Shown here in pieces: positions 48,620 to 60,189 of a DNA stretch of 64,000 nucleotides. Made by a program: the position numbers and the translations under genes. A model generated the notes under the pieces. The model searched no databases. It was given only the letters and a program-made list of their open reading frames with translations, and was not told the DNA's origin. The first letter of the stretch is position 1. Every line of letters starts with the position of its first letter. Source of the DNA: Volvariella volvacea V23 (taxonomy: Eukaryota; Basidiomycota; Agaricomycetes; Agaricales; Pluteaceae); the NCBI GenBank assembly GCA_000349905.1, contig KB722739.1:786663-850662 (forward strand). The letters are read 5' to 3'.

Positions 48620-50493
48620 ATGGCTACAGAACCGACAACGTTGAACGGCATCCTTCACTACCCCTCTGAAAGTGTGTCTGTCTACACCACTCCATATAAT
48701 GGATAGGGATCATATCTCTTGAAGCCCCATATGTGTACCCACCAGCTATAACGCAAGACGAATTGAATGCCCAACGTCAAGCTCAGATTACATTCTCGCC
48801 TATATGTCAGTCATTGATAGCAGCACAGAGCAACCATTGACAGATCCTATGTTGTGCAGATCATCACCAACCACCAGAAAATGGGAATGTGGAACAAAGT
48901 CATGCGCCAGGACCACACGTAGTTAGTCCGAGCGTGAGGGTTTTCGTTACCTTTTCTATGCACAGAACTCATGGGTACGTCAGTGGATTGACGGATTTAG
49001 GTTGAATAGGTTGCGGCACCTGTTAATCTTAACTGCTCTGCGATTACGGAGAGTCCTGATGTTTGAATTACCGTCTCAATATCGCAGCCGCATCACTCAT
49101 CTAGGCCACAAGGCGTCATCACTAGAGGAGCTTCTACAACCGGACTTCGACGGCGTAGAGCTCCAGGGGCAACTCAACCGGTCGCCACTGACTGGATATC
49201 AGCTAAAATTAGCGATTCAAAAAAAGGAAAGGTTGAATAGGGCATGGGAAGGATTTATCGACTCTCTACTGAAGGAATGGAAGTACTGCAACATCATCTT
49301 CGCCCTGATACTTAGGTCGGACTTTCCACAATACATCCGGAGAATAAGCTTACCTTGTATTTGCAGTGCAATCATGCCGATGCTACAGATAGATCGAGCG
49401 ATAGGGTTTGCAGCCGTTAGAATTGTAGCATTAATGGCTCTCTTGCTATCCTTGGGAGGTATTATTCTGGCGACAATGCTCTCTCTATATTTCTCCAAAA
49501 TGCGGACTTTCAACGATAAAGCCTTTCAGTGGACGAAAGTAAGCAATGTATGGAGGGTGTACTCACCTTTAACCTCGCCGAATTTCAAGGTTATCGCTCC
49601 AAAGGACCATGAAGGACAGTATCTGAATATTTGGGTAATAATGGCCTTGCCAATCGTGACGCTTGTTTGGTATATCTACCAATTAACTCATTGATGCGGC
49701 GAGGAACTCACTGTTGACTTAGGTCCATTATACTCTTCATGGCATCAATCGTGGCTTTTTCATATGCTACGTGTCACAAAAAAGTCGAATTCGTGCTCTA
49801 TGCCAACCTTATATTTTTCATCGTGCTGGTTCTTCTTTGGGTGGCAAACAAGGTTCACTCGTACAAGATCGAGGCAGCCGCGTCTTTCCAGTTCCTAGAG
49901 CTTCCATCCGCAGACATATCTCAACGCGGTGAAAGCACCACACCAGCTTCACGACTCGGAGTTTTGCCCGAATTATCCCCAGGTCCTGCTCAGCCGATTC
50001 ACGCGAGCGATTACCATGTTGCCGTTTTTGTTCCACGCCACGACAGACGAAGCAGCAATAGCGATTCTCCTCGCATGGGACATTCAAGCTCGCTTTCTAC
50101 CCAATTATACCGCCCACCCTTCAGCCAGGTGGTCCAAGTCACGAACACTGGAAGTATTTCATCAGCTATGGAGGGGATCTCACCCCAACAAACTCGTGAA
50201 GAGGGACGACCCCACCCTCTCTCTAAGCAGTCTACTTTGAATAGTGTAGGCTCGACAGGGCCTGGACCTGGACCTTCGGTACGGGAAGTAGGAGAGGCTG
50301 CTGGCATGGCAAGTATGGATCGCATCTTGCACTCGGAGCCTGAATCTACGATTCGCTATGATATTCAAGTTATTAGTGAATCTAATCAAGAAGCAGCATC
50401 CATAAACTCTAATAGATACCAGGTATGAGAGTGTAAGGATGACAAAGAATGAATATTAATGCTCATGGTCCATAGATGGGGCAGGCGGAGTAA
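48620..50493 (+). CDS. Five-span membrane protein, tandem family member D
   Basis: Eight exons, join(48620..48671,48725..48805,48860..48933,48984..49315,49367..49538,49590..49669,49723..50422,50476..50493), 502 residues. N-terminal exons encode MATEPTTLNGILHYPS, TPYVYPPAI and ENGNVEQSH, each with a counterpart in E (SQLHPG, TPYSYPPPVI, CGDAEQGYG). The core has span 1 (LLILTALRLRRVLMFELP), YRSRITHLGHKASSLEELL, KKERLNRAW..SLLKEWKYCN and four further spans (including LMALLLSLGGIILATMLSLYF). The tail keeps EAAASFQFLELPSADISQRGES, nearly the same as in E, then diverges, with PHPLSKQSTL shared again. D and E are the closest pair and probably the newest duplication. The last exon codes only five residues and is the least certain part. 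Confidence 0.75.
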
Positions 50494-51453
50494 CTTCATG
50501 ACGAGATGCTGATAGACTGCTGCCGTTTTGGAACTTTATGTATCATAATTACATCGATAAATACATCACCATTTTATCTGCAGTAATGCAGGAATCTCGG
50601 TGTCAGTCACAGTACCAGTACGCTATGGCAAGGGAGACTTCTACGAACTAAAACGAGGGCTATGTATCAGTGAGCTCCACATCCTGCTTCAGAATTGGTG
50701 AACGTTCCACAGAATAAATGCCAACTGGCTTCACATAACCCTTTCTTCGTATCCTGATTCAATGAATTCCCATATTCAGACCATCTCCCTCAGTCCTTGA
50801 TAAAGTGGGATCCCCGCAGAGAAGCTAGGGTTCCGGATTCTCTCCCTATAAGTTTTTATCCCCGAATGCTTTATTGTCGATGACAGTGCTCGTGAGTACG
50901 CTTCATCGATAATAGTTGTGCAGCGGTCAAAGTCTGATAATATCGAAGCCATCAACTTATACCTCACTTGATGGGATTTCGAGCATAGTCTTCCACTATT
51001 CTCTGCTGTGCCAGAAAATACTTTCCAAAGACAGATGCACAGCTATCAGTCTACAAACCCTGAATACGATGCACGCAACCCTCATCTCATGCATCTCATG
51101 GATCAACACATGATCGAGGCACCGCAATCCTTGGTACGCCTCGAAGGCCCTTAATTGTCCAAATCTTGCACACCTGAATCATTTTAGCGCCCGTTTGGGC
51201 AGAACTACATCTCAAGCACCCCCGAACCGGATAAACCCGTGCAATGGTCAATGCAAGTGTCAGTACGCGATCAACGCGTGTCTGCTCCAAATGCCTCTTT
51301 TGTCCAAAATCCTCTGTGCCCATACGCTTTCCTCACCTGTTCGGATGGAAAAGCTGTTAAAGGCGATTCGACTGGGCATATAATACGATGGCATCCTGCT
51401 AGGCGGAAAACCTTTTCGTACCCCCCTTCATGATTGCAGAGCGGACGGATTCG
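50494..51453. other. Spacer between array genes D and E
   Basis: About 0.95 kb without a recognisable gene. Confidence 0.5.
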
Positions 51454-53303
51454 ATGACCAATTCTCAGCTCCACCCAGGCAGTAAGTCTGTTTGCGCCGC
51501 TTCATGCCTTGAGTAGTAACCCACCAACCGTGAATCTTGCAGCCCCGTATTCCTACCCACCACCCGTAATACCAGAGGCAGCGAATGCCCAGCACCGTGC
51601 CCGGGATGACCGAGCCACCACATTTTCACCTGTGGGTAAGTCCCGCCTTTAGATAGCAAACTGAACAAGTGCCGAATGAAGTCACTGTCTAGTTAGTTCT
51701 GTGCCACTACCCGGATGTGGGGATGCAGAACAAGGTTACGGTACAGAGATGCACACCTCAAGCACAAAGGTGAGGCTTTCCCAAACCTATGGAGGCCCAA
51801 CTCACGGGCGCAATAGGGCATTTTCAGCTTTAGACGAAGCAAACTGTGGGATTTGGTGATGCTAACCGGATTACAATTACGGAGAATTCTGATGTTTGGA
51901 TTACCGGCACAGTATCGCAGCCGGCTCACTCACCTTAGCCACAAGGCGTCATCACTAGAAGAACTTCTCCAGAAGGACTCTGAAGGTATCGAGCCCGATG
52001 ACAAATCGGAATTGGACGTACGCCAGGTGAAATTAGCTATTCGGAGGAAGGAGAGATTGAACAAGGCGTGGGGGAGGTTTATTGGTTCGCTGTTGAGGGA
52101 ATGGAAGTATTGCAACATCATTTTTGCGTTGATTGTCAGGTTAGTCTTTCTAATACGGATCTTCCTGGAGAAGAGACTAACCGTGGATTGCGCAGCGCGA
52201 TTCTTTCGATGCTACAAATTGACTTGGCTATGGAGTTTGTCGTTGCTCGGACTGCAGCATTGATGTCTCTCTTGCTGTCCTTAGGGGGTATTATATTAGC
52301 GACGACACTCTCCCTATATTTTTCCAAGATGCAGACCTTTAACGATCGGGCCTTCCAATGGACCAAGGTGGGCAATACGTGGGCAATGCGTACATCTCGC
52401 TAACCTTGTTGAGTTGTAAGGTTATCGCGCCAAAGGGCCATGAAAGTGAATATCTGAATATTTGGGTTATTATGGCCCTACCAGTGGTGACGCTTGTCTG
52501 GTAAGCAATCGCATTCCTAACGAGAAGATGAGATTCAACACCAATGTAGGTCCGTTATTCTCTTCATGACGTCAATTATGGCTTTCTCGTATGTCGCATG
52601 TCAGGGCCTAATCGAGTACGGGCTCTACGCATCCCTACTATCTTGTGTTGTTGCTTCTCTTCTTTGGGTGGCAAGCGAAGTTCATTCATATAGGATCGAG
52701 GCAGCCGCATCCTTCCCTATTCCGGAACTGCCATCCGCAGATGTGTCTCAACGTGGAGAAAGTCTTACACCGGCGTTCCGGCCTCTACCTGAGCTGAATC
52801 CAGTCCAAGAGATGCCTGCAGTCGATTACCATGCCGCTATTTCGGTTTCACATCCTGATAGACAAGGAACGGGCGACAACTCATGGCGCATGAGGGAGCG
52901 TGGCTCAAGTCCGTTTTCCTACCTGTCGAGGCAAGGTACAAATACTGAAAGCATTGATGCGGTGATGGAAGGGATTATTTCACCCCCGCAACCCCGTGGA
53001 AGCGCACGACCTCACCCACTCTCCCAGCAATCTACCATCGATAGTTTAGTATCGACCGAACCTGAACATGGACTTCCCGTAGAGGAAACGGAAGATACCA
53101 GCGGTGCAGAAAGTGTGGAACCCACACTACATTCAGAACCCGAATCCTACCTCCACCTCGATGACGAATCCGATCAGGTAGTAATAGTCACAGGCCCTAA
53201 TGACGCTCAGGTAAGAGAGATAAATAAAGGCAAATGATGTCCATCCTTACCTTGATTTTTACAGACAACGCAAGCAGCGCCCAACATCAAGTTAGAACCG
53301 TGA
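51454..53303 (+). CDS. Five-span membrane protein, tandem family member E
   Basis: Eight exons, join(51454..51481,51543..51635,51693..51769,51817..52139,52196..52367,52421..52500,52550..53210,53265..53303), 490 residues. The CAATAG acceptor at 51816 was chosen because a later TTTTCAG gives an immediate stop. Core: span 1 (LVMLTGLQLRRILMFGLP), YRSRLTHLSHKASSLEELL, RKERLNKAW..SLLREWKYCN, spans 2-5 (IVSAILSMLQI; LMSLLLSLGGIILATTLSLYF; VIMALPVVTLVWSVILFMTSI; LLSCVVASLLWVA). The tail has EAAASFPIPELPSADVSQRGES as in D, then a long acidic Ser/Pro-rich region. Exons five and six (172 and 80 nt) equal those in B and D. No motif for catalysis or transport; role unknown. Confidence 0.77.
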
Positions 53304-53611
53304 TGATTTCAGAGGCCTAAACCGCTTTTGAGATAAATTTGTCAAGGCAAGGACCTGCATGAAAGGGACATTAACTGTGTACTTCACAATTGTATTGGTA
53401 GTTGTATCACATTGTCAAATGCTGCATCTGAATAAAGGGACAATCGACTTACTGTAGCTAGCTGAGCACAACCGCGACGGACGCAGCTACGCAGAAACCT
53501 CGGGATCTGGCAGAGCTGACGTAAGGTCCCTGAGGCTCCGCGATTACTCCGCCACATAGCCAGCGAAAACACTCATGGAGGCTTTCCAGGACTTCCCCAC
53601 ACGCACCCAAT
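53304..53611. other. Intergenic, SDR upstream region
   Basis: No gene; short spacer between gene E and the SDR gene on the same strand. Confidence 0.5.
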
Positions 53612-54799
53612 ATGTCCGGCAATGGCACCAGAACACGGCCTAGCGATGCTCGTCGACGCGACGTAGCTCAGAAGTCCAGCTTGTCGTCTTTCCTCATGGC
53701 CCTCTCAATTGGCATCGCTCTCGCGGCGATCACCTTCCTTCCCTCCTTCTTGAGAGAATATCACGACCAAGGAAGTTCTGGGGACAGCGAATTGGTATCA
53801 CGCACCATTCCGGTTGACCCAAGCGTCGTAGCAGAAGCCATCACCATGAACGCTGCCCATGCAACCACATATCCACTGGTGGCAGTCTTCGTCGGAGGAA
53901 CCTCAGGAATCGGGAGAGGGATGCTGGAGACCTTTGCCGCTCGCATGAGCAACTCCTCTACAGCGTCTCAAATTTTTGTCGTGGGTCGCAACGCCCAAGC
54001 TGCTGGTGAAATCGAGCAAAACCTGAAGACCCTCGATCCCAATGTCCCCGCGTTCAAATTCATCTCCGCAGACCTCACTCTCATGCGCAATGTTCGAAAA
54101 GTCAGCGCTGAGATCCTTCGAACTACCCCCAAGATCAACTTTCTGATAATGACTCCCGGGATTATGTCGATGAACAAACGGATAGACACGGACGAGGGTA
54201 TCGACGTGAAGCTCGCACTGCATTACTACTCGCGCTGGGCATTCATCCACCACCTCCTTCCCGCACTTCAAACAGCCAAGAAGAGCGGCGAGGACGCCAA
54301 AGTGCTGAGCGTCCTCGGAGCAGGGTGGGGCGGAGCCATCGACGTCAAAAATCTCGGGCTTGAGAAGGACTATCACGCGTCAAAAGCTGGGCTTCAGATG
54401 CCGACTTACACCGACCTGATGATGGAGGTGCGTGCAGATCCTATTCATTAGAGTCAATCATCCTAACCGAATCTGGACTTGCAGGAGTATGCCGCACAAA
54501 ACCCCGAGATCTCATTCATTCATGCTAATCCAGGTCTCGTTCAAACGCCACTGATAGAACGATCGGACTACTTCATTATCCGCATGACGTCTCCCCTCAT
54601 TAAATTGTTCTTGAAGTTTTTCGCTACACCAGTGGACAAATGCGCAAAGTACATGTGGGCAGGGATTTACCGGAGCGGTGGAGGTGCTCATCGGATTGGG
54701 AGCGATGGGCAGAACTTGGGAGGGTCAAATTATCACGGCAATGAAGAGCAGCGGAAGCTGGTTTGGGACCATACTGTACAAAAGGTATTAGGTCAGTAA
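53612..54799 (+). CDS. Membrane-anchored short-chain dehydrogenase/reductase
   Basis: Two exons, join(53612..54427,54485..54799), 376 residues. A basic N-terminus precedes one membrane span (FLMALSIGIALAAITFLPSFL, about residues 27-47), then a spacer, then a Rossmann fold with GGTSGIGRG (about residue 95, dinucleotide site), VVGRN after the second strand, ADLTL, and YHASK (Tyr254, Lys258; the catalytic YxxxK). Then come FIHANPGLVQT and a C-terminal lobe. It matches the fungal NAD(P)-binding retinol-dehydrogenase/oxidoreductase type SDRs; the canonical Ser of the triad is not obvious in LSVLGAGWGG, where family members usually have Ser or Thr. The substrate is unknown; topology suggests an ER or other organelle membrane. 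Intron 57 bp (GTGCGT...TTGCAG). Confidence 0.85.
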
Positions 54800-55121
54800 G
54801 TTTTGATATAGTATTTTGTTACGCACGATGTAATACTTCATGTACTAATGAACCAGAATACCAATGGGTTATACCTTATAGAAGTTTCCTGATTCAGTGG
54901 TAATCTTGCTGAGCTCGAAAGACAAGAATGTGGCATCTATCACTAAGCTTAGGAAATCGCTGGCCCAAACACACCACAAACACGAATCAAATCCCATAAA
55001 TTCAATAATAACACACAATCCATACAACACTTTGTACATCGCAGTACAATTTTATTTTACACGGCAATCAATGAAAAAGGTGGGTGGCGGAGGATAGGTA
55101 GATCAGACTAGGGTGGGCACT
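54800..55121. other. 3' flanks of convergent genes
   Basis: AT-rich spacer between the SDR and M35 genes, no coding frame supported. Confidence 0.5.
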
Positions 55122-56458
55122 TTAAGAGAGAGCTGGGTTGTTCTCAGCGAAGTACTCGTGAGAGTCGGCGTTCATGACGGCCCGGTCTGGGTTGCTGCTG
55201 GCCAGGCTGCGGCAGGCGGATTGGCCATAGGCGTAGTCGTTCGTGCCACCGTTGCTGGTGAAGTGGGAAGCCTCGTGGACGATGGTTCCGGCCTGGTTGT
55301 GTCATGTCGTTAGAGGGCTGGGAGCGTGACGTGAGGTGCAAACTTACTTTGGAGTCGGTACCGGTGTTTGGTGCGTTCCAGAAAGCACCGCAGAAGTAGA
55401 CACGGCCGAACCTTGACAAGGGCTCAGTATGGAACGGGAGGCGGACGAGGGGGTGTGTGTGATGCTTACTGGCTGGGGTAGACGTAGGCGTAGGTGCCAG
55501 AGTCAGTGCATGTGCAATCCCAGGTGAAGGAGTTGAAGTTGTTGCCACGGATTGCGTTGAAGTGGGAGAGGACGGTGCTTCGGCGAGAGGAGGTGAATGC
55601 ACCGAACCAGGTGGTGTAGCGGGTGGTGGCGGCGGTGTTGGCATTCAGGTAGCTAGAATGACCAACGTGTTAGCTAGTCCCGACATTGCAGGCTACGCTT
55701 TTCACTTACTTGTAGGAGTTGGTGGCGTATGTGGTTGCGGAAGAAGCAGCGGTGTTGATCAAGCTCTGTTGAGATGAGGAGCAACCAACGAAAGTGGCAC
55801 GCTTGGTGAGGCCCTCATCACGGCGGGCGGCAGCAAGACGACCAGAGACGCGGGCGGTGTGGACTTCGCCATCAGCATAGACGGTGGAGACATGGTTGTC
55901 GGCACCGACGATGTAGAAGCGGTTGTTTGCCTCGAAGGTGTAGTCACCAACGCCGGTGTTGGTGAGGTTGTATGCTTGGGAGACTATGCAACAATCGGAC
56001 ATATGAAGTCATTGGATGATGCCAAGCGTGGAAAAACCACTTACGGTCATGCTCGACGGAGACGGACTCGCCGGGAGCAAGGATGGTGTAGGCACCCTCG
56101 ATCTCGGCGGCGACGCTGGGGACGAACTTGGCCTTGACACCGATGAATTCGGGAGCAGCACCGGAGGCGTCGGTGACGGTGAAAGTCTCGGTGGGGAGGG
56201 TGGAGAGAGGGCTGTAGGGGTCGTTCAAAATTTTGAGGGTCTCGTCACCAGTGTTGGTGATGGTGGCAACGACCTTGAGGTTGTCAACATCGACGAAGGA
56301 TGAGGAGCCTATGTGGGCGGAGGTGTTAGGCATACTGATAGCCTAGAACGGAAAGAGTCCATACCAGCGACGGACAGAGAGAGTCCTTGGGAAGCTGCGA
56401 CGTGGGCAGCACCAAATGCGAGGGCGAGGAGTGTAGCACGGACGGAAGAGGAGAACAT
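55122..56458 (-). CDS. M35 metalloendopeptidase (peptidyl-Lys type)
   Basis: Six exons, complement(join(55122..55292,55348..55411,55470..55652,55710..55983,56045..56308,56365..56458)), 349 residues. A signal peptide (about 23 residues, LLALAFGAAHVAAS) is followed by a propeptide that looks like an immunoglobulin-type domain (VVATITNTGDETL, APGESVSVEHD) and the mature enzyme starting near ATFVGCSSSQQ. The zinc site is HEASH (His299, Glu300, His303) with the aspzincin GTNDYAYG (Asp312 as third ligand). NADSHEYFAENNPAL near the end is the hallmark of mushroom peptidyl-Lys metallopeptidases such as those of Grifola and Pleurotus. It cleaves proteins on the amino side of Lys outside the cell. All phases agree and no lesion is seen. 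Strongly expressed-type codon use, as in GH7. Confidence 0.94.
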
Positions 56459-56521
56459 TTTGAGACTAGGAGACACTGGAGAACCAAGTGAAGATACTTT
56501 CAAACAGAGGAGCGCTGCCCA

Positions 56522-56528
56522 TTTTATA
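56522..56528 (-). promoter_or_regulatory. TATA box of the M35 gene
   Basis: TATAAAA on the minus strand, 64 bp before the M35 start codon. Confidence 0.7.
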
Positions 56529-57599
56529 GTTTCCTCTCAGTTGATTGTAACACAGGTTCTTGGTCTTGGCAAGGTCGACGACGTGATAGGGTACAATCCG
56601 CCAATACCCGTCGAAAGCACGTTCAAATGAACTGATAGTCACTGTTCGACACCACACGCACCACCACGAATTTCGCCGACGAGAATCAACGGCATGGCCA
56701 CCCGCAGTGTGATCTGCAGGTGATAGACAGATAGACAGTGAAACCATATGGGTTGCGAATGGGCGCATCTCAACTGATTGTACGATGTGGGGTAACGGGC
56801 TGACGGAAGGAGCGAAAATACTTCTTTTCGATCGCAGTACACAAATGGGAAGAGAAGCACGGCCAAGATGGCCGAGCAGTAGCATGCATCTGCGAACATA
56901 AGCGCGGAAGTGACAGAACGTCCACCTGTGGTATACTTGATAACGGTAAGTAACCCTATCAGTTTCAAAATACGCGACATACCGGCGTCGATTCATTCTT
57001 GACATGAACTGACAACCTTCCGGGTGCAACTCACCGCCTGCCACAGAAGGCCACAGAATATTGACAATGAGGCAGGTCATCTGAGCTATGCCACACATGA
57101 TACAGAGAAGTTCCTTGCGCCAGACGCGTCATGTTGACAGGGGGGTGTAACTACCCGAGAATAATGATGCGTAACTAAGCCAATGGGGTAAGACTGCATG
57201 TGCAGCAGGTTATGTAAGCCCTTGCTTTAGGCTTCTTGCAGACATTCCACTATCATTCCATAAAGAAGCATCACCAAACTACAGGATTAGATGCAAGAAA
57301 CCACGCGGAACTCGATTGCGTACCTTCCAATCCACTATCCACTAAGAAACGTGACGGTACAAGCGCTTCGATTCATCATTTCTAAGGCCTAGCCACCCAC
57401 GCAATTAGGCAGTAGAACGCTTAAAAGTTGATGCAGGGTGTAATTGCCTGCGGAATGGGCTGCCTTGGGCTGATCTGTAAATTGTAGCAGGTCAAACGGA
57501 ACGACGCTCTTGTGATGGAGGGTCGTGCCAAACAAGCTGCTAACAAACAGAGCGGCACATGTCGGCCGAAATTTGCTACGGTCCGGAAGTAGCCCCACC

Positions 57600-58345
57600 A
57601 CGTGCAGCAGAACACTGTCTTCAATAAAGCGTTATAATATTCTCTGTAAAACGCTATGGTAGTCAAAAGAGCATATATCCTGCTGTCTGATGCAGAAGCG
57701 GCATTAGAACCCACCAGTGATTCGGCAGTCCGAGCAGATCTGCCATTCTTCAACGCACCGATAGAAATAATACCCCAGCTCCTAGGGGGAATTGAACGCA
57801 ACCTTGATCAAACAGTCAAGCTGGTTTTGCAGAGCGATCCAGACACGACAACTTCGTGTAAGTAATCGGTGGTGAAGTCATGCGCTAAAGAGTTGCGGAA
57901 AACTGCTCCATACTCCATACAAAAAAAGGACAAAGGATGTGGGATAAGGACAGGTACCAATGGGTTTGCAATGTGCTGATAAAAGTTCAACTTGAATCGT
58001 GTTAGACTCAAATTGAGCTTCCATCAGGACGTTGGGTGAGAGACGTGGGAGGTGACTGAGTACTTTTTATAACTTCCCTTTCACGACAGTGGCTTTTGGG
58101 GGATTATCGAAGAGGGTATTGAGACGAGGGAAGATGACATGGGGATGGTGATTATATCAGATCACATGGGTACACTCTACAATGGACACTGGAGAGCCGG
58201 AGAGCATTTGCGCTACCGGATGTACGTGCAGTCTAATGAGGGTTATATATACTAGTCCGTATCTTGCACTGTCAAGTACTCACTCCTACCAACCAAGCTC
58301 ACGTTCTAAAGCTTTGGGACTCGGCACACTCTTAACTAGCTTAAC
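57600..58345. repeat. Segmental duplication, left copy
   Basis: Matches 60190-60960 in order: TCTTCAAxxAAGCGT, CTGCTGTCTGxTGCAG, CCxCCAGTGATT, AACCTTGATCA, GCGCTAAA, the hairpin repeat, and an AAAGCTTTGGGACTCGGCAC block. The last block is the remnant of the 3' end of the minus-strand F-box-like gene at 60.9 kb. A 69-codon plus-strand frame at 57656-57865 is open here but closed in the other copy. Confidence 0.6.
57976..58027. repeat. Hairpin inverted repeat, copy 1
   Basis: Left arm CTGATAAAAGTTCAACTTGA, right arm ending TTGAGCTTCCATCAG; arms are about 17 of 21 complementary around a short loop. Confidence 0.75.
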
Positions 58346-58851
58346 TACTGATCCACTCTTCTTACGAAGCTTAGTACGGGCGTGGCACTTTAGTATTCTG
58401 TTAGAAATGTAGTTGTGACCGATAAGCCAATGGGAGCGGTGCGTACCCATTGACGTTTGAGCTCAATGGGAGTTAAGCACAGCCGCCTGCCGAGTAGATT
58501 GCCTTAGCTTGGGTCGTGAAATAAAGTAGATGATTCCTGTTGAGTTAAGGGGATGCCGCTCCACCCCATTCAGGAAACGGAGACCCTGTCAACCCGGCTG
58601 TCGACAAAAGAAACTCCATACAGTTACCTTGCACGAAGGTAGCGCTAGTGGAGCCATCTTGCCGCTAAAACAATGAAGCCACCTGTTCTCAACGTGATCC
58701 CAGGTGCGTCAACTCGCTATTGATGGAGGTAATAAACAAAGTTATGGATTAATGCGTACGCAATCAAAACTGCTAGAGGGTAAGATGTGTATAATACAGA
58801 GAAGGATATGCTACGCAACGATGTAGGCCATCAGTGGTCTCACGCAGTGAG

Positions 58852-58905
58852 CTGATGAAAGTTCAACATAAATTATATAAATAACTCAATTTGAACTTCC
58901 ATCGG
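58852..58905. repeat. Hairpin inverted repeat, copy 2
   Basis: CTGATGAAAGTTCAA...TTGAACTTCCATCGG; preceded by GTGGTCTCACGCAGTGAG, a flank shared with other copies. Confidence 0.75.
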
Positions 58906-59206
58906 GACGTCGAGCATGTATGCAGTGAATAAAGTCAAAGGGCTAGAAAGGTCATAATTTGCTATTATTACGATTTTCCACTTACAGAGGTGGCACCACA
59001 AATCGGAGCGTCAGGGAGAGTGCCCGACGAGAAGAGGCTATAGCCAGGCGAACAACATGCGCGTACATCGGTCCACATTAGAGGCTCCATGGAATGGGCT
59101 AGTCCCTGAAGAAAGTGCTAGAACAGATCAAGGAGAGCTCAACGGCACGGAACGGCTGAGAGGAATAAGATAAGAGAGGGTGTTGGATGTGGGTTCGCGT
59201 AGCAAG

Positions 59207-59260
59207 CTGATGAAAGTCTAACTCGAATTGCATGAACAAGTCAAATTAAACTTCCAGCAG
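59207..59260. repeat. Hairpin inverted repeat, copy 3
   Basis: CTGATGAAAGTCTAACTCGA...TTAAACTTCCAGCAG; preceded by GTGGGTTCGCGTAGCAAG. Confidence 0.75.
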
Positions 59261-59514
59261 GATATCAATCCAACATGCTTTGCGGTTTCCAGAGAGTAAA
59301 GTGCTTATTGTGATCTTCCACTGACAATGTGCATCGGAAGATCAAGGCAAGGGTTAAGGACGGGTGACTCCAAGGCGTAGTGAGCGTGGCATCAGACCAC
59401 AAATGATGGTCAAAAAATCACAACCAAGCCAACGGCAGACGTAAGCAAAGTGGTCTCCGCTTGATAGTGATCAGGGATCGCCACTTACTGGGCCATAGGC
59501 CTGAAGATCTTTTG

Positions 59515-59575
59515 CTGACGAAAGTTGACCTCAATGTTTTGTTCCTGGAACAAATTGGATTGAACTTTCGTTAAG
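59515..59575. repeat. Hairpin inverted repeat, copy 4 (diverged)
   Basis: CTGACGAAAGTTGACCTCAA...TTGAACTTTCGTTAAG; longest loop and most diverged copy. Confidence 0.6.
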
Positions 59576-59654
59576 TCTGTAGACTGACCGCTTGCAATGA
59601 ATGCGGCAAAAGGGGTGGATGGGATGCCGAGCACAAGTGGGCTCGCACAGTGCA

Positions 59655-59707
59655 CTGATGGAAATCCAATTCGAACTGTTGGACAATCCCAATTAAACTT
59701 CCATCAG
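59655..59707. repeat. Hairpin inverted repeat, copy 5
   Basis: CTGATGGAAATCCAATTCGA...AATTAAACTTCCATCAG; preceded by GTGGGCTCGCACAGTGCA. Confidence 0.75.
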
Positions 59708-60189
59708 GATAGCGAGAGGAAACACATTAAACATAAGCAAAGATCAAGGAAATTCTTGATTGGGCACTTTGCGTGAGCCTAAGCGCGGTTTTAAATATCA
59801 GAAAATCAAGAATGGCACGATGATGAGAGGTTCCACGATCGTGAGTGTGGTAAAGAAAAAAGCGATGATGTGGGCGTGATATCGGCTACAAATGCCCATC
59901 AATAAAGCACGATTAATTTGAAGAAACTTAGGTCGTTCTATAGGGTTTACACTACTAGGGATGCGTCAATCCATACTAGTTCCTTAATACTTCTGCATAT
60001 TCTCGAGTGCCAATCAACCCCACCTCGCGAAGCTTACGGTCGTGGCAGATGGCTTGACAATGCATGAAGTAATGACATGAGCGTGCGCTGGTGTTTTGCT
60101 GGAAGTGTAACTGGGACTGGTAGAATGGAGCATGCTCGTTGGTACAGGGTGCGAATACCTGAAAAATAAAAGGATGTGACAGCATCATC

